Positions 28,301 to 37,196 of a stretch of DNA of 64,000 nucleotides are shown piece by piece. The DNA is from Sphaerotilus mobilis (GTDB lineage Bacteria > Pseudomonadota > Gammaproteobacteria > Burkholderiales > Burkholderiaceae_C). Positions within the stretch are counted from its first letter, which is position 1, and each line of letters begins with the position of its first letter. The notes beneath the pieces are model-generated. The model made no database searches. It saw only the letters and a list, made by a program, of their open reading frames with translations, and was not told the DNA's origin. The DNA is taken from the NCBI RefSeq assembly GCF_004216565.1, contig NZ_SGWV01000008.1, forward strand, positions 1 through 64,000. The letters run 5' to 3'. The translations under genes were made by a program, and so were the position numbers.

Positions 28301-29550
28301 TAGATCACTGGTCCCCGGGGCAGCGCGGCATCCAGCGCCATGAGTTTCGGGCGCAGCTGCGGCCAGTCGGTCTGGGTGGGCGTGAAGATCACGTGCATCG
28401 CGATGCCCGGGTGGCTGTGCAGCATGCGCAGGCCCTGGGCGTGCAGGCCACCCATCAGCAGCAGTTCGTCGGTGGGGCCGTCGATGTCGAGCTGCTTGCG
28501 GTTGCTGGCGGCGGCCGCCAGCAGCAAGGTGCCGCGGCGCGCCAGCTCGGTCGACTTGGGATGCAGGCCGGCATGGGCCAGCACGCGGCTGGTCGAGACC
28601 TCGAACAGGCAGATGTCACGCACGCCGGGTAGGGCGCTGACCTCGTGCACGAAGCGCTCCATCGGCTTGGGCCGGGCGCTGCCGCTGCGGGTGTCGGGCA
28701 TCGCCAGGCGGACCTCGCGCGACGGCGCCAGCGTGTCCAGCAGGGCCAGGCCCTGACCGTCCGGGTGTTGCTGCGACTGGATGTGGTTCCAGGTCGCGCT
28801 CAGGTAGGCCCAGGCTTCGGCCGGGCGGCTGACCATGGGCGCCAGCCGGGTCTGCACGCCGGCACCGGCGGTCAGGCCACCAGCGACCGACTTCAGCGCG
28901 ATGGCCGTTGCCGGCGCCAGCGGCATCAGCTGCAGGTGCGGGCACTCCCAGGCCGGGCTGAACAGCAGCTCACGCAGCGGCTGCAACTGTTCCGGCACGG
29001 CGTGGCTGGGCAGGTCGCCCATCATCACCACCGCCAAGGTGGCGCGGCTCAGCAGCACGCGGGTCAAGGCCGTGCGCGATTGGGTGTCGGTGTCGGCGTC
29101 GGTGCTGTAGATGCGCACGACGCCCTGCTGGCTGGCGGGGCAGTCGACAAATTCCAGGCTCGCCAGCGTCGTGCCGTAACCCTGACGGCGGATCACGAGG
29201 CGTTGAACCGGTCGACCGGCCGCCGCCGCGACCGCCTGCAGCAGGTGGCTGGCGGCGTGGCAGGCGAGGTCGTGCAGGGCGATGTAGGACGGCTGCAGGT
29301 GGTCAAACTGCTGCTGCAGCGCGTCACCGACCTCGCAGGACACGAACAGCTCGCGGGTCTGGTTGCCGACCGCGCGACCGATGTCCGGCCGTTCGCCGAG
29401 GTAGTCGCCTGGGTTGGGCGCGATCAGCGTGTGGATCTGGCTTTCGGGACCGTTGTCGCGCACGGTGTCGAAGGTCGACAGGCCCATCGGACGGGAATCC
29501 ATGCCGGGATCAGCGCGGCGACGCGAGGGCAGTTCGAGCGGACGATTCAT
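28300..29550 (-). CDS. Uncharacterised Roadblock/LC7-like protein, paralogue 1
   Basis: A 416-residue soluble protein. ATG 29550 ([12 protein letters not shown]) is chosen for the GGAGG about 6 bases upstream. The middle (about 60-250) is an alpha/beta domain shared with two neighbours: compare [14 protein letters not shown] here with LFVTGSPAQAMRAH in paralogue 3. The last 115 residues, from about [16 protein letters not shown], have the helix-strand-strand-helix-strand pattern of Roadblock/LC7 proteins. No enzyme motif is seen. It diverges from nadB across 187 bases. Roadblock proteins elsewhere regulate small GTPases; none is encoded here. Confidence 0.65.
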   Translation of the reverse strand: MNRPLELPSRRRADPGMDSRPMGLSTFDTVRDNGPESQIHTLIAPNPGDYLGERPDIGRAVGNQTRELFVSCEVGDALQQQFDHLQPSYIALHDLACHAASHLLQAVAAAAGRPVQRLVIRRQGYGTTLASLEFVDCPASQQGVVRIYSTDADTDTQSRTALTRVLLSRATLAVVMMGDLPSHAVPEQLQPLRELLFSPAWECPHLQLMPLAPATAIALKSVAGGLTAGAGVQTRLAPMVSRPAEAWAYLSATWNHIQSQQHPDGQGLALLDTLAPSREVRLAMPDTRSGSARPKPMERFVHEVSALPGVRDICLFEVSTSRVLAHAGLHPKSTELARRGTLLLAAAASNRKQLDIDGPTDELLLMGGLHAQGLRMLHSHPGIAMHVIFTPTQTDWPQLRPKLMALDAALPRGPVI

Positions 29551-29737
29551 GCCGGGCCTCCGGTCCAGTCGGACCTTGCGCTGGGAACTGCCGCAGGGCG
29601 CGCAACGGTCGTCTGAGGCGACCATCGCTGCAGCATTTGTTTACATTCGGTCATCCTATCATCCAGCCCCCACCGACAGCGATGAACCCAAGCGGCCAGC
29701 TCCGAGCCGCCCGCAGGTGTCGCGCAAAAGCCGCTTC

Positions 29738-31363
29738 ATGAGCTCCAACACCGTTTCCGCAGGCCTGCCCGTTGTCATCATCGGCGCCGGTCTGGCCGGC
29801 CTGACCGTCGCCCTGCACCTGGCCCAGGAGGGCCGCGACGTGGTCGTGCTGGCCAAACGCAGCCTGGAGGAATCGGCCACCGCCTGGGCGCAGGGTGGCA
29901 TCGTCGGCGTGCTGGGCGACGACGACAGCGTCGACAGCCATGTGCGCGACACCCAGGAGGCCGGCGCCGGTCTGGTCGACGAGCACACCGCCCGCTTCAT
30001 CGCCGAGCGCAGCGCCGAGGCGGTGAGCTGGCTGGTCGACCGGGGCGTGCCGTTCTCGGCCGACCCGGAAGGCCCGCTGGGCCTGCACCTGACGCGCGAG
30101 GGCGGCCATGCCGTGCGCCGGATCGCCCACGCGGCGGACGCGACCGGCAAGGCCATCCACGAGGCGCTGCTCGCCGAGGTCCGCCAGCATCCACGCATTT
30201 CGCTGCGGGCACGGTGGATGGCGGTCGACCTGATCACCTCGCGCCATGTGCGCCGCAACGAGGCGCCGCGCTGCTACGGCGTCTACGCGCTGGACATCGA
30301 CACCCGCCGGGTCGAGACCCTGCCGGCCGAGGCGGTCGTGCTGGCCAGTGGCGGCGCCGGCAAGGTCTACCGCTACACGACCAACCCGGACACCTCCACC
30401 GGCGACGGCATCGCCATGGCGTGGCGGGCCGGCTGCCGGGTCGGCAACATGGAATTCATCCAGTTCCACCCGACCTGCCTCTACCACCCGCAGGACCGCA
30501 GCTTCCTGATCACCGAGGCGCTGCGCGGCGAGGGCGGCCTGCTGCGCCTGCCCGACGGCACCCGCTTCATGCCACAGCACGACGAACGCGCCGAACTCGC
30601 GCCGCGCGACGTGGTGGCCCGGGCGATCGACTTCGAGATGAAGCGCCACGGCCTGGACCATGTCTGGCTGGACGCGACCCACCTCGGCGAAGCCTTCCTG
30701 CGCGAGCACTTCCCGACCATCCACGCCCGTTGCCTGGCGCTGGGCATCGACATCGCCGTGCAGCCCATCCCGGTGGTGCCGGCGGCCCACTACACCTGCG
30801 GCGGCGTCGTCACCGACCTGTTCGGCCGCACCGACCTGCCGGGCCTCTACGCCGTTGGCGAGACGACCTACACCGGCCTGCACGGTGCCAACCGGCTGGC
30901 CAGCAACTCGCTGCTGGAATGTGTGGTGCTGGGGCGGACCTGTGCCGAGTCCATCCTGGCGCGGCCCTCCGAGCGGCACCCGTCGGTGCCGGCCTGGGAC
31001 GAAAGCAAGGTCGAGGACGCCGACGAGCAGGTCGTCATCTCGCACAACTGGGACGAACTGCGCCTGCTGATGTGGAACTACGTCGGCATCGTGCGCACCA
31101 CCCGCCGGCTGGAGCGGGCATTGCACCGCATCGAGTTCCTGCGCAGCGAGATCGACGACTACTACAAGAACTTCCGCGTCAACCGCGACCTGCTGGAGCT
31201 GCGCAACCTGGTCGACTGTGCCGAGCTGATCGTGCGGTCGGCGCTGATGCGCCACGAGAGCCGCGGCCTGCACTTCAGCCGCGACTTCCCGGACACGCTG
31301 CCGGTCAGCTTCCCCACCATCCTGGTGCGCGAGGCGCGCCGGCGCACGATCGACGCCGGTTGA
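29738..31363 (+). CDS. nadB: L-aspartate oxidase NadB
   Basis: FAD flavoprotein that oxidises aspartate to iminoaspartate, the first step of de novo NAD synthesis. The 541-residue protein has the FAD-binding start [19 protein letters not shown], the [10 protein letters not shown] motif, the catalytic-domain [12 protein letters not shown] and TEALRGEGG, and the C-terminal helical domain. ATG 29738 follows the alignment; the upstream frame is not coding. It acts with NadA, encoded 400 bases away in convergent orientation with one small gene between. Confidence 0.96.
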   Translation: MSSNTVSAGLPVVIIGAGLAGLTVALHLAQEGRDVVVLAKRSLEESATAWAQGGIVGVLGDDDSVDSHVRDTQEAGAGLVDEHTARFIAERSAEAVSWLVDRGVPFSADPEGPLGLHLTREGGHAVRRIAHAADATGKAIHEALLAEVRQHPRISLRARWMAVDLITSRHVRRNEAPRCYGVYALDIDTRRVETLPAEAVVLASGGAGKVYRYTTNPDTSTGDGIAMAWRAGCRVGNMEFIQFHPTCLYHPQDRSFLITEALRGEGGLLRLPDGTRFMPQHDERAELAPRDVVARAIDFEMKRHGLDHVWLDATHLGEAFLREHFPTIHARCLALGIDIAVQPIPVVPAAHYTCGGVVTDLFGRTDLPGLYAVGETTYTGLHGANRLASNSLLECVVLGRTCAESILARPSERHPSVPAWDESKVEDADEQVVISHNWDELRLLMWNYVGIVRTTRRLERALHRIEFLRSEIDDYYKNFRVNRDLLELRNLVDCAELIVRSALMRHESRGLHFSRDFPDTLPVSFPTILVREARRRTIDAG

Positions 31364-31402
31364 TTCCGGCGCGATGGCGCCCAGCGGATCGCTGGCCTTC
31401 GC

Positions 31403-31687
31403 TCAGCGCCGCGCCCGCATCGCGATGCGGGCCTGCACAAATTCGAAAGCAAAGCTGACCGCGTCGCTGATGGTCTGTTCCATCGACAGGCGCTCCTTCT
31501 CGGTCAGGTAGAAGGCCAGGTCGACGGTGTGGCGGATGTAGCGCGCCCCCAGCCGGTTGAGCGCCACGCAGGCCACGTCGGGCAGCTGTTCGGCGCTCAG
31601 GTAGGGGTAGTTCGATGCCATGCGCGCGACGGCGTCGAACACCGGGCGTTCGTAGTGGTTGTGCACGGAGCTGAAGTCGGGCGTCAT
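31403..31687 (-). CDS. ComFB family protein
   Basis: A 94-residue protein whose centre, LPDVACVALNRLGARYIRHT, followed by VDLAFYLTEKE, matches the late-competence ComFB family. ComFB-like proteins are small, lack catalytic motifs and in cyanobacteria and Bacillus have been linked to cyclic dinucleotide binding and competence. It lies 101 bases downstream of nadA on the same strand and may be the last gene of the paralogue 3-paralogue 2-nadA unit. Family assignment is from memory of the motif. Its role here is unknown. Confidence 0.65.
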   Translation of the reverse strand: MTPDFSSVHNHYERPVFDAVARMASNYPYLSAEQLPDVACVALNRLGARYIRHTVDLAFYLTEKERLSMEQTISDAVSFAFEFVQARIAMRARR

Positions 31688-31788
31688 GGCAGGCGGTTCC
31701 GCTGAGGTCGGTCTGACGGCCTTATCGGCCAGCGCTCACCGAACTTGAACAAACCCGCAAGGTCGGCCGTGGCGCCGTGACAGCCTGC

Positions 31789-32910
31789 TCAGGCTGCGCC
31801 CATGCGGGTCGACATCGGCGCGGCGACGGCCGACGGTTGCGCGGCGACGAAGTCGAGCATGCGGCGGATGCAGCCTTCGGCCTGCGTGCGCACCGGCTCG
31901 TCGACCTGGATCTCGCCGTGGCCGTGTTCGAGGCAGTCGATCACACCCTGCAGGGCGTTCATCGCCATCCACGGGCAGTGTGCGCAGCTCTTGCACGTCG
32001 CGCCATTGCCGGCGGTCGGCGCCTCAATCAGCACCTTGCCCGGCGCGGCCTGGCGCATGCGGTGGAACATGCCGTTGTCGGTGGCGACGATGAACTCGCG
32101 CGCGTCCAGCTCGATCACCGCCTTGAGCAGCTGCGCGGTCGAGCCGACCACGTCGGCCTGTTCGACCACGTGCTGCGGCGACTCGGGGTGCACCAGGATC
32201 TTCGCGCCCGGGTGTTCGCGGCGCAGCAGCTCCAGCTCCAGGCCCTTGAACTCGTCGTGCACGATGCAGGCGCCGTTCCACATCAGCATGTCGGCGCCGG
32301 TCTCGCGCTGGATGTAGCCGCCCAGGTGGCGATCCGGCGCCCACAGGATCTTGCGGCCCTGGGCATGCAGGTGGCGCACGATGGGCAGGGCGCAGCTGCT
32401 GGTGACCATCCAGTCGGCGCGGGCCTTCACGGCCGCGCTGGTGTTGGCGTAGACCACCACGGTGCGGTCCGGGTGGGCATCGCAGAAAGCGTTGAAGGCG
32501 TCGCTCGGGCAACCCAGGTCGAGCGAGCAGGTGGCGTCCAGGTCGGGCATCAGCACCCGCTTGGCAGGCGACAGGATCTTGGCGCTCTCGCCCATGAAGC
32601 GCACGCCCGCGACGACCAGCGTCTGCGCCGCATGGTCGCGGCCGAAGCGGGCCATCTCCAGCGAGTCGGAGACGCAGCCGCCGGTCTCCACCGCCAGGTC
32701 CTGCAGGTCACCGTCGACGTAGTAGTGGGCGACCAGCACGGCGCCACGGGCCTTGATCAGCTCGGCGGCGCGGGCCTTCAGATCCCGCCGCTGCGCGGGC
32801 GTCAGCGGCGCGGGCACCTTGGCCCAGGCGTGGGCGGTGCAGGTGGCGCCGCTGGCGTCCTGCTGGTCATAGTCGTACTGGGCGGACTGCTGCGGGGTGG
32901 CGGTGGTCAT
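31789..32910 (-). CDS. nadA: Quinolinate synthase NadA
   Basis: [4Fe-4S] enzyme condensing iminoaspartate with dihydroxyacetone phosphate to quinolinate. The 373-residue protein shows the family pattern: [35 protein letters not shown] and the C-terminal cysteines [13 protein letters not shown] that help hold the cluster. It starts 82 bases after the stop of a Roadblock-like gene on the same strand. NadB is convergent to this group. Confidence 0.96.
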   Translation of the reverse strand: MTTATPQQSAQYDYDQQDASGATCTAHAWAKVPAPLTPAQRRDLKARAAELIKARGAVLVAHYYVDGDLQDLAVETGGCVSDSLEMARFGRDHAAQTLVVAGVRFMGESAKILSPAKRVLMPDLDATCSLDLGCPSDAFNAFCDAHPDRTVVVYANTSAAVKARADWMVTSSCALPIVRHLHAQGRKILWAPDRHLGGYIQRETGADMLMWNGACIVHDEFKGLELELLRREHPGAKILVHPESPQHVVEQADVVGSTAQLLKAVIELDAREFIVATDNGMFHRMRQAAPGKVLIEAPTAGNGATCKSCAHCPWMAMNALQGVIDCLEHGHGEIQVDEPVRTQAEGCIRRMLDFVAAQPSAVAAPMSTRMGAA

Positions 32911-32991
32911 GGCGGGGCGGCGCAGGGGCCGCAGGTGCAGGGCTGAAGAACGGGCGGGGATGCTAGCCCAGCCCCCGAGCCCCTTGGGCTC

Positions 32992-34167
32992 TCAGGCCAG
33001 GGCGTTGCGGGCGACGGTGGCCATCCAGCGCAGCTCGGCGGTGTCGGTCGTGGCCGGGTCGCTGAGGGCGAGCAAGGCCAGGTCGCGGCCATCCTCAGGC
33101 AGGCGCAGCAGCAGGTGCTGGCGCTGGGCATGGGTCCAGCTGAGGGTGTCGGGCGATGTCTCGGTGGCCGCGTTGCTCTGACGCCAGCCACGGGCGACAC
33201 GCCCGGTCTCGGCCGCACCGGCGGCCAGCCAGTCCGCATCACCCTGCTGCGCCAGCAAGGCCGCGTCGGCCAGCCGCAACACGGCGCAAGCCCGCACACC
33301 GGGCACGGCGATCAGCTGTTCGCAGGCCGACTTGTGCAGCCGGTCGGGCGGACCCAGCGGCGGCAGGTCGACGCGGGGCTGTACCTTGCTCGACTCGGCA
33401 TGCGGGGCCGTGCGCAGGGGTTTCGGTCGGGCCACGCGGGACTCCAGGTCGGGACCGGCAGGGGCGCCGGTCGGGGTGTTGGGGAAGGTCACGCCGATCG
33501 GCTCCAGCAAGACACGTCGCAGCAGGTCCAGGTTCCAGTGCTTGCGACCGGCCCGGGGCCAGTCGAAGGCCTGCACCCGCACGCCCGCCGGCCAGGTGTG
33601 GCGACGCAGCCGGGCCGCCCGGGTCGACGCCTCCACCGGCACGGCCACTTGCCAGACCGGGCCCTGCCAACCGGACGCCGGCAAGGCGTGTTCGAGCACG
33701 CGCAGCCAGTCGTGGTCGGCGCTGCCCCCGGCCATCACCACCAGCCGGTCGGCCTGGCGCATCAGCGACAGGGCCAGCTTGAGAGACGCCGTGTGGTGCG
33801 GCAGGGTGCGCAGCAGCAGCACGCCCAGCGCCTGGCCGTCGAGCGTCAGTTCGACGTGTTCGGCGTGCAGCAAAGGGGCCAACTGGCCTTCGCGGCGCAT
33901 CGACAGCTCGGTGATCGCGCCGGTGCCGGCCTCGGCCAGATCCACCATGGCCAACGCCGGCCAGCTGCGTGAGGCGTCCCAGATCACCAGCCAGCTCAGA
34001 GCGGTGGCCGCCGTCTTGCCAAAGATCCGCGCCAGCGCCGGCGCGTCGGGCGCCTTTTCAGTGGTGCGCAGCTCGCGCTTGAGCAGGCGCACGCGCGGGA
34101 GCTCGCCGGTCGGGGGCGTCGATGGTGTCGTGGGTTGGGCCAGCAGGCCCGGACCGGGGCGGCTCAC
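32992..34167 (-). CDS. Uncharacterised Roadblock/LC7-like protein, paralogue 2
   Basis: A 391-residue protein starting GTG 34167, two bases after the stop of paralogue 3, so the two are probably translationally coupled. It shares the alpha/beta region of its neighbours, notably LMRQADRLVVMAGGSADHDWL and WPAGVRVQAFDWP, which parallel LMERSDLTAVIVGPLPPSAID and WPAGMQVQTLAEP in paralogue 3. The C-terminal 110 residues (from LHKSACEQLIAVPGVRACAV) look like a divergent Roadblock/LC7 domain. It is the most diverged of the three. The function is unknown. Confidence 0.6.
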   Translation of the reverse strand: MSRPGPGLLAQPTTPSTPPTGELPRVRLLKRELRTTEKAPDAPALARIFGKTAATALSWLVIWDASRSWPALAMVDLAEAGTGAITELSMRREGQLAPLLHAEHVELTLDGQALGVLLLRTLPHHTASLKLALSLMRQADRLVVMAGGSADHDWLRVLEHALPASGWQGPVWQVAVPVEASTRAARLRRHTWPAGVRVQAFDWPRAGRKHWNLDLLRRVLLEPIGVTFPNTPTGAPAGPDLESRVARPKPLRTAPHAESSKVQPRVDLPPLGPPDRLHKSACEQLIAVPGVRACAVLRLADAALLAQQGDADWLAAGAAETGRVARGWRQSNAATETSPDTLSWTHAQRQHLLLRLPEDGRDLALLALSDPATTDTAELRWMATVARNALA

Positions 34168-34169
34168 GC

Positions 34170-35582
34170 TCAGTTCAGCACCTGTTGCGCTTCCATGATG
34201 CGGAAGCGGGTCATGGCCAGGTTGCTGCGCAGCTTGTCGAGCACGGCGAGGATGAAGAAGTCCGGATGCGCCTGCAGCGTGCGCAGGATGTGGTAGCGGC
34301 TGCCGGCTGTCACCAGCACCTCGTCGACCGGATCGTTGACCCGCGCATGGCCAAGCTGGCGCAGCGTGCGGCGGTGGACCCGCAGCACCTCGCTGGCGGC
34401 GACGGCGGCGCGGTCGATGTCCGGGCCGCGACCTTCGCTGGCGACGACCTGACCGGAATTGATGTCGACCAGCGCCGCGAAGATCAGGCCATCCAACAGC
34501 ATCAGCTCATGGAGCACGCTGGCCGCGCGCTGCGCATCGGGGGCGCGGCGTGTGGCTTCATGGCCGCCGGCGGCGTCGCCGGCGCCTGTGCTGGGATAGG
34601 CCGACGCGGCCGACGGATAGGCCGGCGAGGCCACCAGCACCGTCGTCGTGTTGTTGGTGTGCACGCTCTCGTTGTGCGGTGCCGGGCTCAGCGAAGGCGG
34701 ATAGGTCGGCGCAAAGGCCGAGGCCAGGCCAAAGCCGCTCGGACCCGCTTCGGCACGCGCCATGGCCGCATGGCTGGACCCCGGTCCGCCCGGCGCCACG
34801 CGGGCCTGGGTGGCAGGACCCGCCGCTGCGCCGTGGCTGCCCTTGATCTGGTTCCAGTGCGCCAGCAGCTTGTTCCAGACCGCGCTGGCGCTGGTCAGCG
34901 GCTCGGCCAGCGTCTGCACCTGCATGCCGGCCGGCCAGCTCAAGGCCTCGATCTTGTTGGCGATCCAGGACGCACCGACCGGCAGCAAGAACAGCAGGTG
35001 CGGGCAATGCCAGGTGTCGCTGGCGATGGCGGTGCGCAGCTGCGTGAGCATCTCGTCGATCGCCGACGGCGGCAGCGGGCCGACGATCACAGCGGTCAGG
35101 TCCGAGCGTTCCATCAGCGCATAGGGGATGGCGCTGACATCGGCGCCCTGACCGCGCACATCGGCGTGGTAGACCTTGAGCGTGTCGCCAGCCCGGCGCG
35201 GCAGGGTCGTGCGCTCGATCATGGCCAGCGTGCCCAGCGTCGTCTGGTCGCGCAGGTGCAGGCGTTCGACCGGCTGGCCGCTGGCGTCGGCCAGGGCCTT
35301 GATGACCGCCGCCGCCCACATCTGGGCCGGGTCGTGCAGGCTGATGATGCGCTGGTCGGCGCCATGTTCCTCGCGGCTGCCCGCGAAGTGGGCCCGCATC
35401 GCCTGGGCCGGCGAGCCGGTGACGAAGAGGTCGCGCAGGTTGCGGTCGACGATCTGGCCGCGGTCATTGACCTCGCCCGCCACCGATTCGAGTATCGCGG
35501 TGGCCACAAAGTCGGGTGGCGACTCACGCCGCTCGGCCGGCTCGCGCAGCGGGGTCAAATCTCCAAACAGGCTTTTCAGCAT
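34170..35582 (-). CDS. Uncharacterised Roadblock/LC7-like protein, paralogue 3
   Basis: A 470-residue protein starting ATG 35582 (MLKSLFGDLTPLRE). It has the shared alpha/beta domain (about 25-235), a low-complexity linker rich in Ala, Pro, Ser and Gly (about 240-350), and the clearest Roadblock/LC7 domain of the three at the C-terminus (LHELMLLDGLIFAALVDI, then INSGQVVAS, and the late YHILRTLQAHPDFFILAVLD). It heads the probable paralogue 3-paralogue 2-nadA-ComFB unit. The domain call rests on pattern; the biological role is unknown. Confidence 0.65.
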   Translation of the reverse strand: MLKSLFGDLTPLREPAERRESPPDFVATAILESVAGEVNDRGQIVDRNLRDLFVTGSPAQAMRAHFAGSREEHGADQRIISLHDPAQMWAAAVIKALADASGQPVERLHLRDQTTLGTLAMIERTTLPRRAGDTLKVYHADVRGQGADVSAIPYALMERSDLTAVIVGPLPPSAIDEMLTQLRTAIASDTWHCPHLLFLLPVGASWIANKIEALSWPAGMQVQTLAEPLTSASAVWNKLLAHWNQIKGSHGAAAGPATQARVAPGGPGSSHAAMARAEAGPSGFGLASAFAPTYPPSLSPAPHNESVHTNNTTTVLVASPAYPSAASAYPSTGAGDAAGGHEATRRAPDAQRAASVLHELMLLDGLIFAALVDINSGQVVASEGRGPDIDRAAVAASEVLRVHRRTLRQLGHARVNDPVDEVLVTAGSRYHILRTLQAHPDFFILAVLDKLRSNLAMTRFRIMEAQQVLN

Positions 35583-35825
35583 GAATTCCTCGTCGTCGCG
35601 GCTGCGCTGCCGGTCGGTAAACCGGCGGGGTATCGTGTTCTGGATCGGTGCAAACGCATCATCGACGCGTCGGCCAGCCCCTACTTTAGTCGGATGGGTT
35701 ACGGCCGCAAACGGCGGTGAGAAACAGTTGGCAACAGGTCGGGGCCTCGCCACAAGGGCGCACACGCGGCGCTGTGTCACGGGCCGGCGGGGCGTGCCAG
35801 GGACCATGCTCTTTATCATGCTGGG

Positions 35826-37157
35826 ATGACTTCCATCGCTGCCGCCGACGCCCTTGGCAACCCCGCTGCCATCCTGCGCCGGGACGCCCGGACGATCGGC
35901 CTGGTCGGCCTGGTGCACGGCACCTCGCACTTCTTCCACCTGCTGCTGCCGCCGCTGTTTCCGCATTTCATGCGCGAATTCGGCTTGAGTTATTCCCAGC
36001 TCGGCCTGCTCGTCACGGTGTTTTTCGTGATATCCGGCGTGGGTCAGGCCTTGTCGGGTTTCCTGGTCGACCGCATCGGTGCCCGGCCGGCACTGATGGG
36101 CGCACTCGCCTGTTTTGTCGCCGCCGCGCTGCTGGCGGCCGGTGCCGAGGGTTATGGCGGGTTGCTGCTCGCCTCGGCCATGGCCGGACTGGGCAATGCG
36201 CCGTTCCACCCGGTCGATTTCACGATCCTGAATCGGCGGGTGTCGACGCCCCGTCTGGGACACGCCTATTCGGTCCACGGCATCAGCGGCAACCTGGGCT
36301 GGGCGCTGTCGCCGATCTTCTCGACCGAGTTGTTCGCGCTGACCGGCTCGCTGCGCTGGACCTACGCGGCGGTGGCCATGGTGGCGCTGCTGGTGCTGGC
36401 CATCGTCTGGTGGCGGCGCGATGACCTGGACGACCGCGCCGCCCTGCGCCGCTCGGTCGAGCCGGCGCAGGGCGCTGTCCCGGCGGGTGGCCAGGCGGGT
36501 GCCCAGGCGAGTGCCCATGCGAGTGCCCAGGCGGAAGGGGCCAGCGCGTCCACCTTCGGCTTTTTGCGCCTGCCCTCGGTCTGGCTGTGTTTCTCCTTCC
36601 TGTTTTTCACGACCAGCGCGCTGGCGGCGATCCAGAGCTTCGCCAGTCCTGCTCTGCAACTGCTGCATGGCGTGCCGCTGCGCTGGTCGGCCTGGGTCGT
36701 CAGCGCCTACATGGTCTGCGGCGCGCTGGGCATGGTCGCCGGTGGCTTCCTGCTGGCCCGCGCCGAACGCCTGGAGCCGTTGATCGCCCGGGCGCTGATG
36801 CTGGCCGGCAGCTTTCTGGTGCTGGCTGCGATGCCCTGGGTGCCGGGCTGGCTGGCGCTGGCGCTGGTGGCCGCAGCGGGCATCGGCACAGGGCTGGCCG
36901 GACCGTCGCGCGACATGCTGATCCGGCGCGCCGCGCCACCGGGCGCGTCCGGTCGTGTCTACGGCCTGGTGTATTCCGGCCTGGACCTGGGGTTTTCGGT
37001 CGCCGCGCCGATCTTCGGCTGGCTGCTCGACCGCGGTCAGCCGGCTGGCGTGCTGCTCGGTTCGGCACTGGCCCTGGTCGCGGCGGTGGTCGCCTCGGCG
37101 CTGGTCGGGCGACATACCGCACGCGGGGCCGCATCCCGCGCACCGGCATCAGCCTGA
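35826..37157 (+). CDS. MFS transporter
   Basis: A 443-residue major facilitator protein with 12 helices. The A-loop signature between helices 2 and 3 is GFLVDRIGARPAL, and GMVAGGFLLARAERLEP is its counterpart in the second half. The start VGLVHGTSHFFHLLLPPLFP is reminiscent of Fsr-type efflux proteins, so drug or metabolite efflux is likely but the substrate is unknown. The central cytoplasmic loop contains a 12-base tandem repeat encoding GAQASAHASAQAEG. It diverges from paralogue 3 across 243 bases that must hold both promoters. Confidence 0.85.
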   Translation: MTSIAAADALGNPAAILRRDARTIGLVGLVHGTSHFFHLLLPPLFPHFMREFGLSYSQLGLLVTVFFVISGVGQALSGFLVDRIGARPALMGALACFVAAALLAAGAEGYGGLLLASAMAGLGNAPFHPVDFTILNRRVSTPRLGHAYSVHGISGNLGWALSPIFSTELFALTGSLRWTYAAVAMVALLVLAIVWWRRDDLDDRAALRRSVEPAQGAVPAGGQAGAQASAHASAQAEGASASTFGFLRLPSVWLCFSFLFFTTSALAAIQSFASPALQLLHGVPLRWSAWVVSAYMVCGALGMVAGGFLLARAERLEPLIARALMLAGSFLVLAAMPWVPGWLALALVAAAGIGTGLAGPSRDMLIRRAAPPGASGRVYGLVYSGLDLGFSVAAPIFGWLLDRGQPAGVLLGSALALVAAVVASALVGRHTARGAASRAPASA

Positions 37158-37196
37158 GTCAAAGCATTCGGATCTGAAGCGGGCGACAATTTCCGG

